This document shows positions 45,635 to 58,678 of a stretch of 64,000 bases of DNA, one piece after another (positions within the stretch are counted from its first letter, which is position 1; each line of letters opens with the position of its first letter). The translations under genes and the position numbers were made by a program. Source of the stretch: Campylobacter ureolyticus ACS-301-V-Sch3b (GTDB taxonomy: Bacteria; Campylobacterota; Campylobacteria; Campylobacterales; Campylobacteraceae); assembly GCF_000413435.1 (NCBI RefSeq), contig NZ_KE340327.1:71667-135666 (forward strand), in the 5' to 3' direction. The notes below the pieces were generated by a model. The model saw nothing but the letters and a program-made list of their open reading frames with translations. It made no database searches and was not told the origin of the DNA.

Positions 45635-47311
45635 TTAATTGTTATTTTCTTTTAAAATATCTCTTATTATCTCTTTTGAGATAGTCTCAAATGCAAAAAG
45701 ATGTTTAGTTATCTCAAATAAAGGCTTTTGCATGGTACTTAAAAACTCTTTAATCTCTTTTTCATTTTTATTTAAAATATTTAAAATTTCATTTTGATTT
45801 GGCACAATAAACTCACCCATAGAATATTCAAAAATCATCTTATGAGAAAGTTCAAGTGCTTTTTTAATGTCAGATTTTGAGTTATTAAAACTATCATTTT
45901 TATAAATTTTAAGAGCATTTACGCCACTTAAATAAACTTTTAGTCTGTTTTCTAAGATACTTTTTGAAACTATTTCTTCATCATCTTTTAAAAAATCATC
46001 TTCTAGCAAGTTTATTTTTTCAAACTCTACACCAAACCAATATGCACTAATTGCTTTTGCAGCTTGATAAAGAGCTTGAATTTCTTTTTCTTTTTCGCTT
46101 AAAATTAACTCTTTTTTCTTTCCAAATAAAACTTTATTTTTTGTTTTTACAAAGTCATCAAATTCTAAAATTTCGCTTTTTCTTTTTAATGCGTTAATCA
46201 TAGCTTCATTTACAAAAGTAGCAAGTCCAGCACCGCTAAAACCTACACTTATCCTTGATAATTTACTTAAATCAAGATCAAATTTCTTGCCTCTTAAATA
46301 AATTTTTAAAATTTCAATTCTATCTTTGTAGTTTGGCAGTGAAATAAAAACTCTTCTATCAAATCGCCCAGGTCTTAAAAGCGCATCATCAATCATTTCT
46401 ATTTTATTGGTTGCGCCTATTACAATAACGCCGGAGTTTTCAATAAAGCCATCCATTTCGGTTAAAAGCTGATTTAAAGTAGCTTCTCTTTCATCATTTC
46501 TACCTTCGCCTCTACTTTTTCCGATAGCATCAATTTCATCTATAAAAATAATTGATGGAGCATTACTTTTAGCATTTGCAAAAAGTTCTCTTACTTTTTT
46601 TGCACCAACTCCAACATACATTTGTGAAAAATTTGCTCCACTTTCATAATAAAATGGCACTCCAGCTTCACCAGCGATTGCTTTTGCTATTAGCGTTTTT
46701 CCAACTCCTGGAGGACCTGCCATTAAAAGTCCTTTTGGTAAATTTATACCAAGATTTTTATAAATTTTAGGATTTTTTAAAAAATCAACTATTTCAACGA
46801 TTTCATCTTTAACTTCGCTAATACCAGCAACATCATCTAAAGTTACATTTGAAATAGCAGGTTTAAAACTATTAGAAAAGTCTATATTATCATTTGCTTC
46901 GGCTTTTTTAAGTTGAGTTTTTAAAGATTTTTTTTGTCTAAGATAAAAGTCTAGAATGATAATAAATAAAAAAGATATTAAAAATAAAACTATCATCTGT
47001 GATAAAAATGAAGTTTCATCTTTTTGATAAATTCTTGTTTTTTCATAAAGTTCTTTTAAATTTACAGCCTCTTTTAATACTACATATTTTTTGCCATCAA
47101 ATTTTAAATATATTTTATTGCCATCAATGTTTGCTTTTTGAATTTTGTTACTATTTAAAATTTGGTTGTATTCGTTAAAATTTAAATAAACAGGTCCATT
47201 TCTAAAATAGACAAAACTTAAAAGTCCTATTAAAATAAACAAAAATATCAGTGTAATATTTAGTTTATTTAACTTAAAAATTCGTAAAATTTCCTCTTTT
47301 TTCAATCTCAT
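45635..47311 (-). CDS. FtsH-like membrane AAA ATPase with a lost protease site
   Basis: 558 aa. One or two N-terminal membrane helices flank a short periplasmic domain (about residues 18-125), as in FtsH. The AAA module is intact: Walker [17 protein letters not shown] (about 194-209), Walker [12 protein letters not shown], and [14 protein letters not shown]. But where FtsH has its zinc motif HEAGH, this protein reads YQAAK (in [14 protein letters not shown]); a later Asp in [14 protein letters not shown] is kept. It should be an ATPase without peptidase activity. C. jejuni has a similar gene beside mtaB, as I recall, so this is a conserved family, not a decaying gene. It overlaps mtaB by 38 nt. 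Confidence 0.85.
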   Translation of the reverse strand: MRLKKEEILRIFKLNKLNITLIFLFILIGLLSFVYFRNGPVYLNFNEYNQILNSNKIQKANIDGNKIYLKFDGKKYVVLKEAVNLKELYEKTRIYQKDETSFLSQMIVLFLISFLFIIILDFYLRQKKSLKTQLKKAEANDNIDFSNSFKPAISNVTLDDVAGISEVKDEIVEIVDFLKNPKIYKNLGINLPKGLLMAGPPGVGKTLIAKAIAGEAGVPFYYESGANFSQMYVGVGAKKVRELFANAKSNAPSIIFIDEIDAIGKSRGEGRNDEREATLNQLLTEMDGFIENSGVIVIGATNKIEMIDDALLRPGRFDRRVFISLPNYKDRIEILKIYLRGKKFDLDLSKLSRISVGFSGAGLATFVNEAMINALKRKSEILEFDDFVKTKNKVLFGKKKELILSEKEKEIQALYQAAKAISAYWFGVEFEKINLLEDDFLKDDEEIVSKSILENRLKVYLSGVNALKIYKNDSFNNSKSDIKKALELSHKMIFEYSMGEFIVPNQNEILNILNKNEKEIKEFLSTMQKPLFEITKHLFAFETISKEIIRDILKENNN

Positions 47312-48512
47312 ATTTTTTTACCTTTATCCAGTTATGGGTAAGATCTTTATCGCTTTTTATGTAAATTTTATTGTAGTATTCATCAAAGCCAGTGAAAAAA
47401 TCTCCATTTTTTTGTTCAACTAAAACATCTAATTCATTATAGTGTTTTTTTCTAAACTCAAAGTTATTTTGCTCTACGATATCTTGTAAAGTTTTTAATC
47501 TTTCTTTTGCTGTTTTTCCATCAACATCTATTTTTAAAGTTGCTGAGTGTGTATCATCTCTTGGTGAGTAGATAAAAGCGTGAATATGTGTTAATGGAAA
47601 GTTTTTAAAGTTATTTAAAGCTTCAAGCCAAATTTTATCACTTTCTCCTGGATGACCTACGATAAAATCAGTTCCTAGGGCATATCCTTTGCTAGCAAGT
47701 TCATTAAAAAGCTCTATATCTTTAAAAGCTTTATTTCTTCTTCGCATAATTTTTAGCATAGTTTCTGATGTGTGCTGAAGTGCAATATGAAGATGTTTTT
47801 CAAGCCACTTCTCATTTAAAAGCTCTTTAAACTCATCATCTATTTGCGATGGCTCTAAACTCCCAAGTCTTATTCTTTTGATGCCATTTATTTGGCTTAA
47901 TTTTTTAAGAAGTTTTGCAAGACTTGTTTTTGTGTCTTTGCCGTAACTTCCGATATTTGTTCCTGTTAGGACAATTTCACTAAAACCATTATTTGCTAAA
48001 TTTAAAACTTCTTTTAATATTATAGACTCATCTTTGCTTCTAGCATGTCCTCTAACACTTGGAATTATACAGTAACTGCAGTTAAAATCACAACCTTCTT
48101 GTATTTTAACAAAAGCTTTTGTATATTTTTTAAAATTTTTTACTATACTATTTTGACTTTTATTTATATCCCCAAGATCTATAAATTTGACATTTTTTTC
48201 TATGATTTCAGTGATATTTTCTTTTTTTGAAGATCCAAAAACCCCAAAAACTTTTCCATTATCAAAAAGTTCTTTTCCTCTATTTATCGCACCACAGCCT
48301 GTTAAAAAAACTTTTTTGCCATTTTTATTAGCTCTATTTATATAATTTCTTACATCGCTATCTGCACCATTGGTAACAGTGCAAGAATTTACTACTATTA
48401 CATCAGCTTTTGTTTCATCGTCGCAAATTTCATGATTTTTAAGTGAGTTTTTCATCACTTCACTATCATAGATATTTGTTCTGCAACCAAAAGTTTTAAA
48501 GTAAATTTTCAA
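47274..48512 (-). CDS. mtaB: tRNA t6A37 methylthiotransferase MtaB
   Basis: 412 aa radical-SAM methylthiotransferase that converts t6A37 to ms2t6A37. The N-terminal UPF0004 cysteines are in TFGCRTN, VVNSCTVTN and FLTGCGAIN; the radical-SAM CxxxCxxC is CDFNCSYCIIPSVRGHARS at about residues 141-159. GTDFIVGHPGES and a C-terminal TRAM-like part follow. The first motif FGCRTN (not GCQMN) separates MtaB from MiaB. Its substrate nucleotide is made with help from TsaE, encoded at 1.4 kb. Confidence 0.92.
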   Translation of the reverse strand: MKIYFKTFGCRTNIYDSEVMKNSLKNHEICDDETKADVIVVNSCTVTNGADSDVRNYINRANKNGKKVFLTGCGAINRGKELFDNGKVFGVFGSSKKENITEIIEKNVKFIDLGDINKSQNSIVKNFKKYTKAFVKIQEGCDFNCSYCIIPSVRGHARSKDESIILKEVLNLANNGFSEIVLTGTNIGSYGKDTKTSLAKLLKKLSQINGIKRIRLGSLEPSQIDDEFKELLNEKWLEKHLHIALQHTSETMLKIMRRRNKAFKDIELFNELASKGYALGTDFIVGHPGESDKIWLEALNNFKNFPLTHIHAFIYSPRDDTHSATLKIDVDGKTAKERLKTLQDIVEQNNFEFRKKHYNELDVLVEQKNGDFFTGFDEYYNKIYIKSDKDLTHNWIKVKKYEIEKRGNFTNF

Positions 48513-48517
48513 ATTTA

Positions 48518-50182
48518 TTATCCTTTATCACTAAGTTCTTTATTTTTAAGTTCTTCATTTAAGGCTTTTTTTATCATCTCTTTTTTACTTTCTAAAAGAT
48601 CTTCTTTTCTAAAAAGTAATGTTTGAGTTGGATATGCTATTTTAATATCATCTTCTTTTTCAAAGGCTTCTAAAATTTCACCAGAAATTGTGCTTCTAAG
48701 TCCTAAAGTAGCGTAAGAATCAGTCATATACCAAATACTTATTAAAATACCATACGGTTCAAAAAAATGAAATATTCTTGGTTCAACACTTGGACTTTTT
48801 ATACTATATTGAGTTCTTAATTTATTCATCTGTTTTTTTGCTATATCTGTATAGCCTTTTGAGTATTGTCTAGCTATATTTTTAACTATGTAGGTTGCTT
48901 TTTTATAGTTGCTATCAAAAGTAAGAAGTATATCAATGCCATCCCAAACTGTTTTCATGCCGCTGTGAGTGTAGTTTGATATTAGTTCAGTAAAAATATA
49001 ATTATTTGGTACAAAGATAATTCTTCCAGCTCTTCTATTTTCTCTTGTAGTCATTGTAACATCTTCATAAATTGTCATTCTAAGAAGCGAAATATCTATG
49101 ATATCTCCAACATAAATTTCACCATTTGCCTTTCTTGCTTTTATTCTATCGCCAACTCTAAATGTTCCACCTATCATTATAACGCCCCAGCCAAGCATAC
49201 TCATAAACATATCTTTCATGGCAATCGCAAGACCAGCTGATGCAAAACCTAAAACTGTTACTAAGTAAGAAACATTATCAATATATGCAAAAATTAAAAT
49301 TAAAATAATTAAGGTAAAATTTAAGAAATTTATAAATTTATTTGCCGTATATGATCGTTCGTTGTCTTTGATTGATTTTTTAACTATAAATTTCAATATA
49401 AAAGATAAAAGAAGTATAAAAATAATCCAACCTGCGATACTAAAAGCTCTTTTAAGTTGGATTTTAATATCAGATCTTACTAAATTTATTCTATCATCTA
49501 TCCTTTTTCCATAAACATCATACGTTGTTTTTCCAAGATTTTTTGCTGATTTAAACTCAGTTATTGTAAAATTTAACTCACTTAAACTTTTAGTTATATT
49601 TTCATCATTTGGAATATATGAATTTATTGTCATTAAAATATCATTTTTTTCTTTTAGTTTTTCTACTAAAATCATGATTTGATCAAGTTTAGATCTATAC
49701 TCATATTTTTCTGAGTTTAACTGTTTTATATATGAAAGTCCTGATAAAATAGTAAAAGGAGTTGTTATTTTTTTATACTCAGGTATGTCTTTTGTTTCAA
49801 GAAGCCTAGAAAAAGGCATGCTTTCAAATTCGCTTAATAATAAAATTTGTTCATCATAAATTTTAATATCATCAAGCATAGTTTCTCGTTTATCTTTATT
49901 TTTTATATTTTTAATCTGTCTTTCAAGCTCATCTCTCTCTTTTATGAGTTTTTGATAGCTTAGATGATTTTGATACTGAGTAAGCCAAATATTATCTTTT
50001 ATAGTTTCATCTATGTTTTTTACATCTTTTTGCAAATTTTCAATGATATTTTTAGTAATATTTGCCTCTTTTGTTTGAGCCAGGTTCAAATTTGACAAAT
50101 TTATATCCAAGCTATTTTCAGTTTTATTTACATCAGCAAAAATAGCTACAAAACTTATGAATAATAAAAATAAAACTCTCAT
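48518..50182 (-). CDS. MscS-family mechanosensitive channel
   Basis: 554 aa. A signal peptide ([20 protein letters not shown]) and a long periplasmic helical domain (about residues 20-225) precede three membrane helices: [35 protein letters not shown] and the pore helix [18 protein letters not shown]. The MscS beta domain follows ([20 protein letters not shown]). Such channels release solutes on hypo-osmotic shock. The stop lies 5 bp before mtaB; the start overlaps the aroB stop by ATGA. Confidence 0.9.
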   Translation of the reverse strand: MRVLFLLFISFVAIFADVNKTENSLDINLSNLNLAQTKEANITKNIIENLQKDVKNIDETIKDNIWLTQYQNHLSYQKLIKERDELERQIKNIKNKDKRETMLDDIKIYDEQILLLSEFESMPFSRLLETKDIPEYKKITTPFTILSGLSYIKQLNSEKYEYRSKLDQIMILVEKLKEKNDILMTINSYIPNDENITKSLSELNFTITEFKSAKNLGKTTYDVYGKRIDDRINLVRSDIKIQLKRAFSIAGWIIFILLLSFILKFIVKKSIKDNERSYTANKFINFLNFTLIILILIFAYIDNVSYLVTVLGFASAGLAIAMKDMFMSMLGWGVIMIGGTFRVGDRIKARKANGEIYVGDIIDISLLRMTIYEDVTMTTRENRRAGRIIFVPNNYIFTELISNYTHSGMKTVWDGIDILLTFDSNYKKATYIVKNIARQYSKGYTDIAKKQMNKLRTQYSIKSPSVEPRIFHFFEPYGILISIWYMTDSYATLGLRSTISGEILEAFEKEDDIKIAYPTQTLLFRKEDLLESKKEMIKKALNEELKNKELSDKG

Positions 50183-51201
50183 TTAAACTCTTTTAAAACT
50201 TCTAAAACAATATCTTTTTTGATATCATCTTTTATGATAAAATTTCCAATACTTTTTGGAAGTATAAATTTTATCTTTCCAAGATTAGTCTTTTTATCTA
50301 AGAAAAATAAATTATAAAAAAGATTTTCATCTTCTATTTTATAGCTAATAGGAAGGTTAAATTTCATCAAAGTTTTTTTAATCAAATTTAACTCATCTAT
50401 GCTAATTAAACCAAGTTTAAAGGCTAAGTGATTTGCCATATTCATACCAATTGCCACAGCTTCACCATGAAGATATTTTTTATAATTTGTTTCATTTTCT
50501 ATAGCGTGAGCAAATGTGTGACCATAATTTAAAACTGCTCTTATGCCACTTTCTTTTTCATCAAGGCTTACAACTTTTGCTTTTATTTCGTTACATTTTT
50601 TAATTATATAGCTTAAGTCTAGCTCATCTTTTGTAAAATAATCAAATAAATTTTTATCAAATGTAATAGCCATTTTTATAGCTTCACTAATTCCAGCATT
50701 AAATTCCCTTTTTGGAAGTGTTGATAAATATCTTTCTTCACAATAAACTGCAATTGGCTGATGAAATGAACCAATTAGATTTTTACCAAATTTATTATTA
50801 ATGCCTGTTTTTCCGCCAACGCTTGCATCAATTTGGGCTAAAAGTGTAGTTGGGATATTTATAAAATTTATTCCTCTTTCATAAATACTTGCTGCAAAGC
50901 CAGTTATATCGCTTACTACACCTCCGCCAAATGATATAAGTGTACTTTTTCTATCAAGTTTTGCTATAAAGAGTTGCTCTAAAATATCATTTAAAGTTTT
51001 AAAATTTTTATACTCTTCACCATCAGGAATTGAAATTATGTGCAAGTTATCGCATTTTATCTTTGGAAGCAGATCTTTTAGCCAAAGTCCAGCAACTGTT
51101 TGGTTTGTAATGATTGCTACTTTGCCTTTTAAATTTATCTCATCTAGTTCATTTATAAAAATTTTATAACTTTTTTCTTTTAAATCTATATTAATTGCCA
51201 C
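50179..51201 (-). CDS. aroB: 3-dehydroquinate synthase
   Basis: 340 aa. Second step of the shikimate pathway, NAD- and metal-dependent. [40 protein letters not shown] (NAD site, about residues 91-110), [20 protein letters not shown] and the metal-ligand region [13 protein letters not shown] are all present. Overlaps the channel gene by ATGA. Confidence 0.96.
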   Translation of the reverse strand: MAINIDLKEKSYKIFINELDEINLKGKVAIITNQTVAGLWLKDLLPKIKCDNLHIISIPDGEEYKNFKTLNDILEQLFIAKLDRKSTLISFGGGVVSDITGFAASIYERGINFINIPTTLLAQIDASVGGKTGINNKFGKNLIGSFHQPIAVYCEERYLSTLPKREFNAGISEAIKMAITFDKNLFDYFTKDELDLSYIIKKCNEIKAKVVSLDEKESGIRAVLNYGHTFAHAIENETNYKKYLHGEAVAIGMNMANHLAFKLGLISIDELNLIKKTLMKFNLPISYKIEDENLFYNLFFLDKKTNLGKIKFILPKSIGNFIIKDDIKKDIVLEVLKEFK

Positions 51202-51212
51202 TTTTTTACCTT

Positions 51213-52628
51213 TTAAATTTCATAAAAATCCGGGATGAAAAGCTGATAATTTTGACTTATTGCAAAATATAATTCATCTAAATCCTTGCTAAAAACAGAG
51301 GTTGGTTTCCTATGTAAAACTTTATCATTAAATGGGACAAAATGCAAGAAATTTTCTTCATTTTTTAATTTTAAAAATGGATTTTGCGCATCATCTTCTA
51401 TTATAAAAAGTTCTTTTTTGAAAAGTTCTGCTAAGTCTTTATATCTAGCTATTAACTCTTGATTTTTTTCTTGCGCATAATAATGCAGATAAACATCAAG
51501 TCCAAGCTGCCCGCAAAGATCAAAAACAACACTTGCTTCACTTGCATTGCTTTTATCACTCATTAAAACAACACCTTTTTTAAGATCTTTCACGTCCCCT
51601 TTTCCAAGTGTTAAAACAGGAACTTTTAGCTCATACAAGCTTTTTTTATGTTTTTCGAAAAATGCATTATCTGAAATAACCATACCAACTTTATGTTTTA
51701 CAATATCGCTTTTCATAATTTCTGGGCTATTTTTTGAATACTCTATTAAAATTTCACAACTTTCATCATCATCAAGTTTTTTTATCTCTTCAAACATTTT
51801 TGTTAAAGTAGGGTTTATAACCCTTATATAAAGTTTGTGATTTGTGACTGATTCGTTTAGATATTTTACATTTTTAATTATTTTTTCAAAATCATCTTGG
51901 CATAAATTTATCATATCAATTATTAAGTAAAAATTTATTCCAAAAGGAGATGGAAACTGGCCTTTTGACTCTTTTATGGCTTTATAAACATCTTGCAATA
52001 CACTTGGCTCACCTACAACAAGTAGCGTGTCATTTGGAAAAATCATAGTGCCAAATTGTGCTGTAATGGCTTTATTATGCCTATAAATCATCGGTATTTT
52101 AAACTCTTTTTGAGTGCTAAAAAGTCCAATTTTTTTATATGAAAAAGAGCTTCCTATTGGAACTTTAACTTCCATTATTTCACCTTTTCCAAGTCCTATA
52201 CTATCGGCTAAAATAGGGTGATCTGGAAGATAGCCAATAAGTCTTGAAGAAAGAATTGATAAAGCATCTATTATTTTAGTGTGACTATCATCATCTATTT
52301 CATCTAAAAGTCCCCATTGATCTAAAAGATAAATTTCTTTATTTTTATCTATTTTTCTTAAATTTTGATACACGCTAAAAGTATCAATTTTTTCATCCAT
52401 TATAACCATAAAAATATCAAATTTTTCATGTATACCAAGCCTTAATTTTTCATAGCTTGTTGGATCAAATCTTTGAATTGTTATATTCTCGCCTTTTAGC
52501 TTTTGGCTTATTGTAATATCCTTGTAGCTTATTATCGTATATTTGTGCTTTAATGTTTTAAGCTCTATGATAGTTTCTAAGAAATATTTAGCTAAAATGC
52601 CATCAGCAATGATTAAAATATTTTTCAT
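51213..52628 (-). CDS. TrkA-like (COG3400-type) hypothetical protein
   Basis: 471 aa, cytoplasmic. The N-terminus [18 protein letters not shown] resembles a Rossmann nucleotide-binding unit, and a TrkA-C-like block covers about residues 145-215 ([40 protein letters not shown]). TrkA-type proteins gate potassium channels, but the glycine motif is imperfect here and no potassium transporter is adjacent. This conserved epsilonproteobacterial gene sits next to aroB and tgt as in C. jejuni. Function unknown. Confidence 0.75.
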   Translation of the reverse strand: MKNILIIADGILAKYFLETIIELKTLKHKYTIISYKDITISQKLKGENITIQRFDPTSYEKLRLGIHEKFDIFMVIMDEKIDTFSVYQNLRKIDKNKEIYLLDQWGLLDEIDDDSHTKIIDALSILSSRLIGYLPDHPILADSIGLGKGEIMEVKVPIGSSFSYKKIGLFSTQKEFKIPMIYRHNKAITAQFGTMIFPNDTLLVVGEPSVLQDVYKAIKESKGQFPSPFGINFYLIIDMINLCQDDFEKIIKNVKYLNESVTNHKLYIRVINPTLTKMFEEIKKLDDDESCEILIEYSKNSPEIMKSDIVKHKVGMVISDNAFFEKHKKSLYELKVPVLTLGKGDVKDLKKGVVLMSDKSNASEASVVFDLCGQLGLDVYLHYYAQEKNQELIARYKDLAELFKKELFIIEDDAQNPFLKLKNEENFLHFVPFNDKVLHRKPTSVFSKDLDELYFAISQNYQLFIPDFYEI

Positions 52629-52664
52629 TCTTTACTCCAAAATTTAAAAGGATATTATAGCAAA

Positions 52665-53786
52665 ATGGAATTTAATATAGATAAAATAGATGGCAATGCT
52701 AGGGCTTGCACGATAAAAACAGCTCATAGCACTATACAAACTCCTATTTTTATGCCAGTTGGCACTGTTGGAGCAGTAAAAAGCTTAGATGCATTTGATC
52801 TAATGCAAACTTTAGATGCTAAAATAATTTTAGCAAATACCTATCACATGTATCTTCGCCCAGGTTCAAAAATAGTAAAAAATTTTGGTGGACTTCATGG
52901 TTTTACTAAATTTAATAGAAGTTTTTTAACAGATAGTGGTGGATTTCAAGCTTTTAGTTTAAGTGATATTTCAAAACCAGATGAAAATGGGATCAAGTTT
53001 AGATCTCATATTGATGGAAGTAAGCACTATTTTACTCCTAAATCAGTTCTTGATACTCAATATGATTTAGGAAGCGATATTATGATGATTTTAGATGATT
53101 TAGTAGGACTTCCAGCAACTAAAAAAAGAGTTGATGAAAGTATTAAAAGAACCATTAAATGGGCAAAAGAAGCCATTGATTATCATAAATTAAACCAAAA
53201 CAAAGGAGTTGGTATAGGTCAAAATCTTTTTGGAATTGTCCAAGGAGGAACTGATTATGAGGCAAGAAAATTTTGTGCTCAAAAGTTATGTGAAATGGAA
53301 TTTGACGGACTTGCTATTGGCGGACTTAGCGTTGGAGAAAGCAATGAGGAGATGTATGATACGGTTGAAGGAGTCATGCCATTTATTGATAAAAATAGAC
53401 CAAGATATTTAATGGGAGTAGGAACGCCTGAGGATTTAGTAGAAAACATAGAAAGAGGCGTTGATATGTTTGATTGTGTTATGCCATCAAGAAATGCAAG
53501 AAATGGGACTTTATTTACAAGTTTTGGAAAAATAAATATAAAAGGTGCTAAATTTATAAATGACCATGAGCCAGTTGATAAAACATGCAATTGCCATACT
53601 TGCAAAAACTACAGCCGTGCATATTTAAACCATCTTTATCGCTCAAAAGAACTTACTTTTTACCGTCTTGCTACGCTTCATAATTTACATTATTATTTAA
53701 ATTTGGTAAAAGATGCTAGAGAAGCAATTTTAAAAGGAAAATTTAGCGAGTTTAAAAAAGAGTTTTATAGTTTAAGAAGTTTGTAA
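52665..53786 (+). CDS. tgt: tRNA-guanine transglycosylase
   Basis: 373 aa. It exchanges guanine-34 for preQ1 in queuosine tRNAs. [36 protein letters not shown] (active-site Asp in DSGGFQ), [32 protein letters not shown] and [14 protein letters not shown] are diagnostic. The zinc site is [17 protein letters not shown] near residue 311. It is divergent from the TrkA-like gene and followed by a strong terminator. Confidence 0.97.
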   Translation: MEFNIDKIDGNARACTIKTAHSTIQTPIFMPVGTVGAVKSLDAFDLMQTLDAKIILANTYHMYLRPGSKIVKNFGGLHGFTKFNRSFLTDSGGFQAFSLSDISKPDENGIKFRSHIDGSKHYFTPKSVLDTQYDLGSDIMMILDDLVGLPATKKRVDESIKRTIKWAKEAIDYHKLNQNKGVGIGQNLFGIVQGGTDYEARKFCAQKLCEMEFDGLAIGGLSVGESNEEMYDTVEGVMPFIDKNRPRYLMGVGTPEDLVENIERGVDMFDCVMPSRNARNGTLFTSFGKINIKGAKFINDHEPVDKTCNCHTCKNYSRAYLNHLYRSKELTFYRLATLHNLHYYLNLVKDAREAILKGKFSEFKKEFYSLRSL

Positions 53787-53838
53787 ATTTTATAAATTCT
53801 TAAAATTTAAAAATAAAAAATTTAAAATTAGAGTTTTT

Positions 53839-53864
53839 AAAGGCAGAGTTTTTTCTCTGCCTTT
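53839..53864 (+). terminator. Rho-independent terminator of tgt
   Basis: AAAGGCAGAG (53839-53848) and CTCTGCCTTT (53855-53864) form a perfect 10-bp stem with a TTTTTT loop, followed by a T-run on the plus strand. Confidence 0.88.
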
Positions 53865-53871
53865 TTTTGTT

Positions 53872-56448
53872 TTAGAAAAAGCCTTTTAAAAGATTTTTAA
53901 CCCCATCTTTTAATGAATCTTCTTGGCTATTTTCATTGCTATTTAAATTATTATTAGTATTGTCTTTTTTGCCACCTAAAAGCTTATCAAGCCCCTTATC
54001 CAAGACTTTTTCAAGTTTTTGCTCTAAATATTTTGAGCTAACATTTACTTTTGGATCTTTTGTAGTTCCTGTAACATCAGCAGAAATATCTGTTTTTTCA
54101 ATATTCATTAAAACAGGGATATTTATTTTTGATGTTTTTGTATCAAGAGTTCCTTTTGTTACATTTAAATCCATTTTAGGAGCTTTCATTTGGGATTTAA
54201 ACTCAACTAAACCTTGATTTATGACACCTTTTACATAAGAGTTATTAAAGATTTCTTTTGTGATATCTTTTTGAGTTGCTATGCTTATGGCTGTTGTTAG
54301 CTTGCTTGGAGTTAGGCGACCTTCATTTATATCAACATTAAAATCTCCTTTTTGAGCCAATGTATTATAGTTAAATACCAAATCGCCAATTCCCTCATAA
54401 AATTCACCAAAATCAAGCATGTGAGTTAGTTTTTCAATTTTAAATTTATCAAAAGTTGCTTTTAAATTTTCATTTGTTAAATTTGCTTTAAATTTTCCAT
54501 CAAAAAGATCAGAGTTTGCAGTTGCAACTAGATTTTTAGCATCTTTTTTAATTTCACCATTTAAACCAACACTTCCTACCATCTTTTTTCCAGTAACAAA
54601 AGCTAGTTTTGATAAGTCATTTACAAAAGCCTCATAATTTGCATTTAAAGAGTTTTTATTTATATCAAAGTTTCCATTTAGCTTTTTTAAATTTGCTAAG
54701 TCTGAGTTGATAACTGCGTTAAAATTTGCTATGGAATTTGCTATGTTTATATCAGAGTTTGCATTTAATTTTATATTTTTTGGAAACTCTTTATTTAGCA
54801 TTTTGCTTAGTTCTTTATCATTTAATATACTATTTGATAAATTTATATTAGCAGTTCCGTTTAAATTTTTTATATCAATGCTTGAAAGGTTAATTTTAGC
54901 TTTTAAATCTCCACTTGCAAGAGGATTTTGACCGATTAAAGCAAATATATCATTTAGCTTTAAGTTATTAACATCAGCGTTTAAATTTAAACCGTTTGAA
55001 CTGGCTTTTATCTCTCCACCTAAGGTATTAACATTTAAATTTAGACCTTTTAAGGCATTGTTTTTCATGCTAACATCACCACTAGCTTTTAAATTTCCTT
55101 TTAAAGTTTGCTTCGTAAATTCCTTTAACTTGCTTAAATCATCAACACTAGCCTTAAAATCTGCCTTTAAGTCTTTTTCCTTTAAATTATAAATAGCTTT
55201 TAAATTATCGATTTTAAATAAATTTGATGCTAAATTTGAAACTGAGTTTACAATTCCATTTTCTATTAAAGTTTTTGATGCAATTTCAAAATTATTATTT
55301 TGTGGAAAATCTAAATTAGTCATTTTTTTAAGCTCTACTGGATTTATTTTACCATCTATTACATTTAAAATTGTACTTCCTTGAATATTGTTAAAATCAT
55401 AAACATCATTTATTTTTATTTCACCATTTATTAAACCGCTTATAGCTTTTGGCATTGAGGCAACCCCCATTAATTCAGCGATTTTAATTGAGTTTATCTT
55501 TGCATCTAAAATTTTATCTTGCAAGTTTGCATTAACTTCTCCGCCAAATCCAACTAAATTAAACTTTACAAACTCAGGCTTGTTATCAACAACTTTTGTA
55601 AAACCATCAACTTTTAAATTTCCATTAAGTTTTTGCTTTGTGAATGGTTCTAAATTTGCCAAATCCAAAATATCAAGGCTAAAATCACTTTCTAAATTTT
55701 TATTATCTAGATTAAATTTAGTCTCTTTTGCCTCTATATTTGCTAATTTTGAGTTTAAATTTGAACTTGCTGTAATGATATTATCTTTTAAAGTAATATC
55801 TGAGTTTAGATCTAGTGCGATATTGTTTGGAATTGTGATGTTTTTATCTTTTAAGCCATCTTTATTGATTGCTAAATCATTTGATGTGATATTTGCCTCA
55901 CCAAAACCGTTTTGTATATTTGCAACTGCGTTTATCTTTCCAATTAAAAAAGCTGGTTGATTAGCTAGCTTCATAGCTTTTTGCACATTTAGCCCTTTTG
56001 CATCCAAATCAACATCAAAAGGCTTAAGGTCTTTTAAAACAGCTAAAAATCTAACATCACTATCAAGTATTTTGCCAACACCATTTGCGCTAAAATCTTT
56101 CATTTTTCCTCTAATTTGACCATTTAAACCCATAGGCTCATCAAGATTAACTTTAAAACTATTTAAATTTTGAATATCAACATTGTAGTCTAAATCAAAA
56201 CTTTGTGAAAAAAGCGAATATTTACCTTTAACATCAGCATTTATTTCGCCATTTACAATAGCACTTATATCAAGGCTTTTAAAATTTAGATCAAATTTTG
56301 TAAGCTCTAAATCAAATCCCGATTTATCCTTTACAGTTTTTTCAATATAAGGTTTTACTAAGTTATTACCAAAACCTGTAAACAATAAGCCGTATAAAAC
56401 AGCTACGATAAGTATTAAAAAAATACCCAAATATTTGAGTAACTTCAT
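53872..56448 (-). CDS. Large AsmA-like envelope protein with internal repeats
   Basis: 858 aa. An N-terminal membrane helix (LGIFLILIVAVLYGLLFTGF, residues 7-26) anchors a long beta-rich periplasmic protein rich in Asn, Leu, Lys and Asp, as in AsmA-like/bridge lipid-transport proteins. Three related modules recur about 175 residues apart: LANLEPFTKQKLNGNLKVDG near 264, LSKLKEFTKQTLKGNLKASG near 439 and LSKLAFVTGKKMVGSVGLNG near 615. The C-terminus has an AsmA-like stretch (INEGRLTPSKLTTAISIATQ) and an Asn/Lys-rich tail. AsmA relatives are thought to move phospholipids to the outer membrane; that is inference here. Confidence 0.75.
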   Translation of the reverse strand: MKLLKYLGIFLILIVAVLYGLLFTGFGNNLVKPYIEKTVKDKSGFDLELTKFDLNFKSLDISAIVNGEINADVKGKYSLFSQSFDLDYNVDIQNLNSFKVNLDEPMGLNGQIRGKMKDFSANGVGKILDSDVRFLAVLKDLKPFDVDLDAKGLNVQKAMKLANQPAFLIGKINAVANIQNGFGEANITSNDLAINKDGLKDKNITIPNNIALDLNSDITLKDNIITASSNLNSKLANIEAKETKFNLDNKNLESDFSLDILDLANLEPFTKQKLNGNLKVDGFTKVVDNKPEFVKFNLVGFGGEVNANLQDKILDAKINSIKIAELMGVASMPKAISGLINGEIKINDVYDFNNIQGSTILNVIDGKINPVELKKMTNLDFPQNNNFEIASKTLIENGIVNSVSNLASNLFKIDNLKAIYNLKEKDLKADFKASVDDLSKLKEFTKQTLKGNLKASGDVSMKNNALKGLNLNVNTLGGEIKASSNGLNLNADVNNLKLNDIFALIGQNPLASGDLKAKINLSSIDIKNLNGTANINLSNSILNDKELSKMLNKEFPKNIKLNANSDINIANSIANFNAVINSDLANLKKLNGNFDINKNSLNANYEAFVNDLSKLAFVTGKKMVGSVGLNGEIKKDAKNLVATANSDLFDGKFKANLTNENLKATFDKFKIEKLTHMLDFGEFYEGIGDLVFNYNTLAQKGDFNVDINEGRLTPSKLTTAISIATQKDITKEIFNNSYVKGVINQGLVEFKSQMKAPKMDLNVTKGTLDTKTSKINIPVLMNIEKTDISADVTGTTKDPKVNVSSKYLEQKLEKVLDKGLDKLLGGKKDNTNNNLNSNENSQEDSLKDGVKNLLKGFF

Positions 56449-56576
56449 ACTTTACTCCTTTTTAAAATTAAATATTAAAATTATATCTTATTTTGGTAAA
56501 GAATTAGTTAAGTTGTTTTTATATAAAAAGCTGAGTGTCAAAGACTAAAATATTATGATAAAAATGTAGATAAGTA

Positions 56577-56605
56577 TTGACATGTTTTAAAAAATTGATT
56601 ATAAT
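56577..56605 (+). promoter_or_regulatory. Sigma-70 promoter of groESL
   Basis: A perfect -35 TTGACA (56577-56582) and a perfect -10 TATAAT (56600-56605) are separated by 17 bp, upstream of groES. Confidence 0.9.
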
Positions 56606-56606
56606 T

Positions 56607-56633
56607 TCATCACTTTAAAACTTAGAGTGCTAA
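56607..56633 (+). promoter_or_regulatory. CIRCE-like operator (HrcA binding site)
   Basis: The right arm GAGTGCTAA (56625-56633) matches CIRCE exactly; after the standard 9-bp spacer the left arm TCATCACTT (56607-56615) matches TTAGCACTC in 6 of 9 positions. It starts just past the -10, where HrcA would block the start region, so heat-shock control by HrcA is likely. hrcA itself is not in the window. Confidence 0.8.
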
Positions 56634-56659
56634 AAAATATAACATAAGAAAGGGAAAAA

Positions 56660-56929
56660 ATGAATTTTCAACCATTAGGAAAACGTGTTTTAGTTAAACG
56701 CGAAGAGGAGACAAAAACAACTGCTACAGGTATTATTATACCAGATAATGCAAGCAAAGAAAAGCCATCAAGTGGCGAAGTTATCGCTGTTGGATGCGAT
56801 GAAGAGTGCAAAGCTATAAAAGTTGGCGATAAAGTTGTTTTTTCTAAATATTCAGGAAGCGAAATTGCTCTTAATGATGAAAAATATTTAGTTTTAAATT
56901 TAGAAGATGTTCTTGGAATAATTAAATAG
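56660..56929 (+). CDS. groES: Co-chaperonin GroES
   Basis: 89 aa. [20 protein letters not shown] and [20 protein letters not shown] carry the mobile-loop region, and [14 protein letters not shown] and [13 protein letters not shown] the barrel end. It caps GroEL. AGAAAGGG precedes the ATG. groEL starts 14 nt after its stop. Confidence 0.97.
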   Translation: MNFQPLGKRVLVKREEETKTTATGIIIPDNASKEKPSSGEVIAVGCDEECKAIKVGDKVVFSKYSGSEIALNDEKYLVLNLEDVLGIIK

Positions 56930-56940
56930 ATAAAGGATAA

Positions 56941-58584
<1,644 letters not shown>

Positions 58585-58618
58585 TTTTAACTACTCAAAT
58601 AACCTATTTTTCTTATTT

Positions 58619-58643
58619 GGTGCGAGAGTTTTACTCTTGCACC
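58619..58643 (+). terminator. Rho-independent terminator of groESL
   Basis: GGTGCGAGAG (58619-58628) pairs with CTCTTGCACC (58634-58643) with one G-U, a 5-nt loop, and a T-rich stretch (CTTCTTTTATTCTTATTTT) after it. Confidence 0.82.
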
Positions 58644-58678
58644 GCTACTTCTTTTATTCTTATTTTAATGGTTTTATT

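Noticed and set aside
58637..58678. Longer N-terminus for the metallophosphoesterase
   Set aside because: A start at TTG 58637 lies inside the stem of the groESL terminator and would add a Phe/Tyr-rich stretch before the conserved fold.
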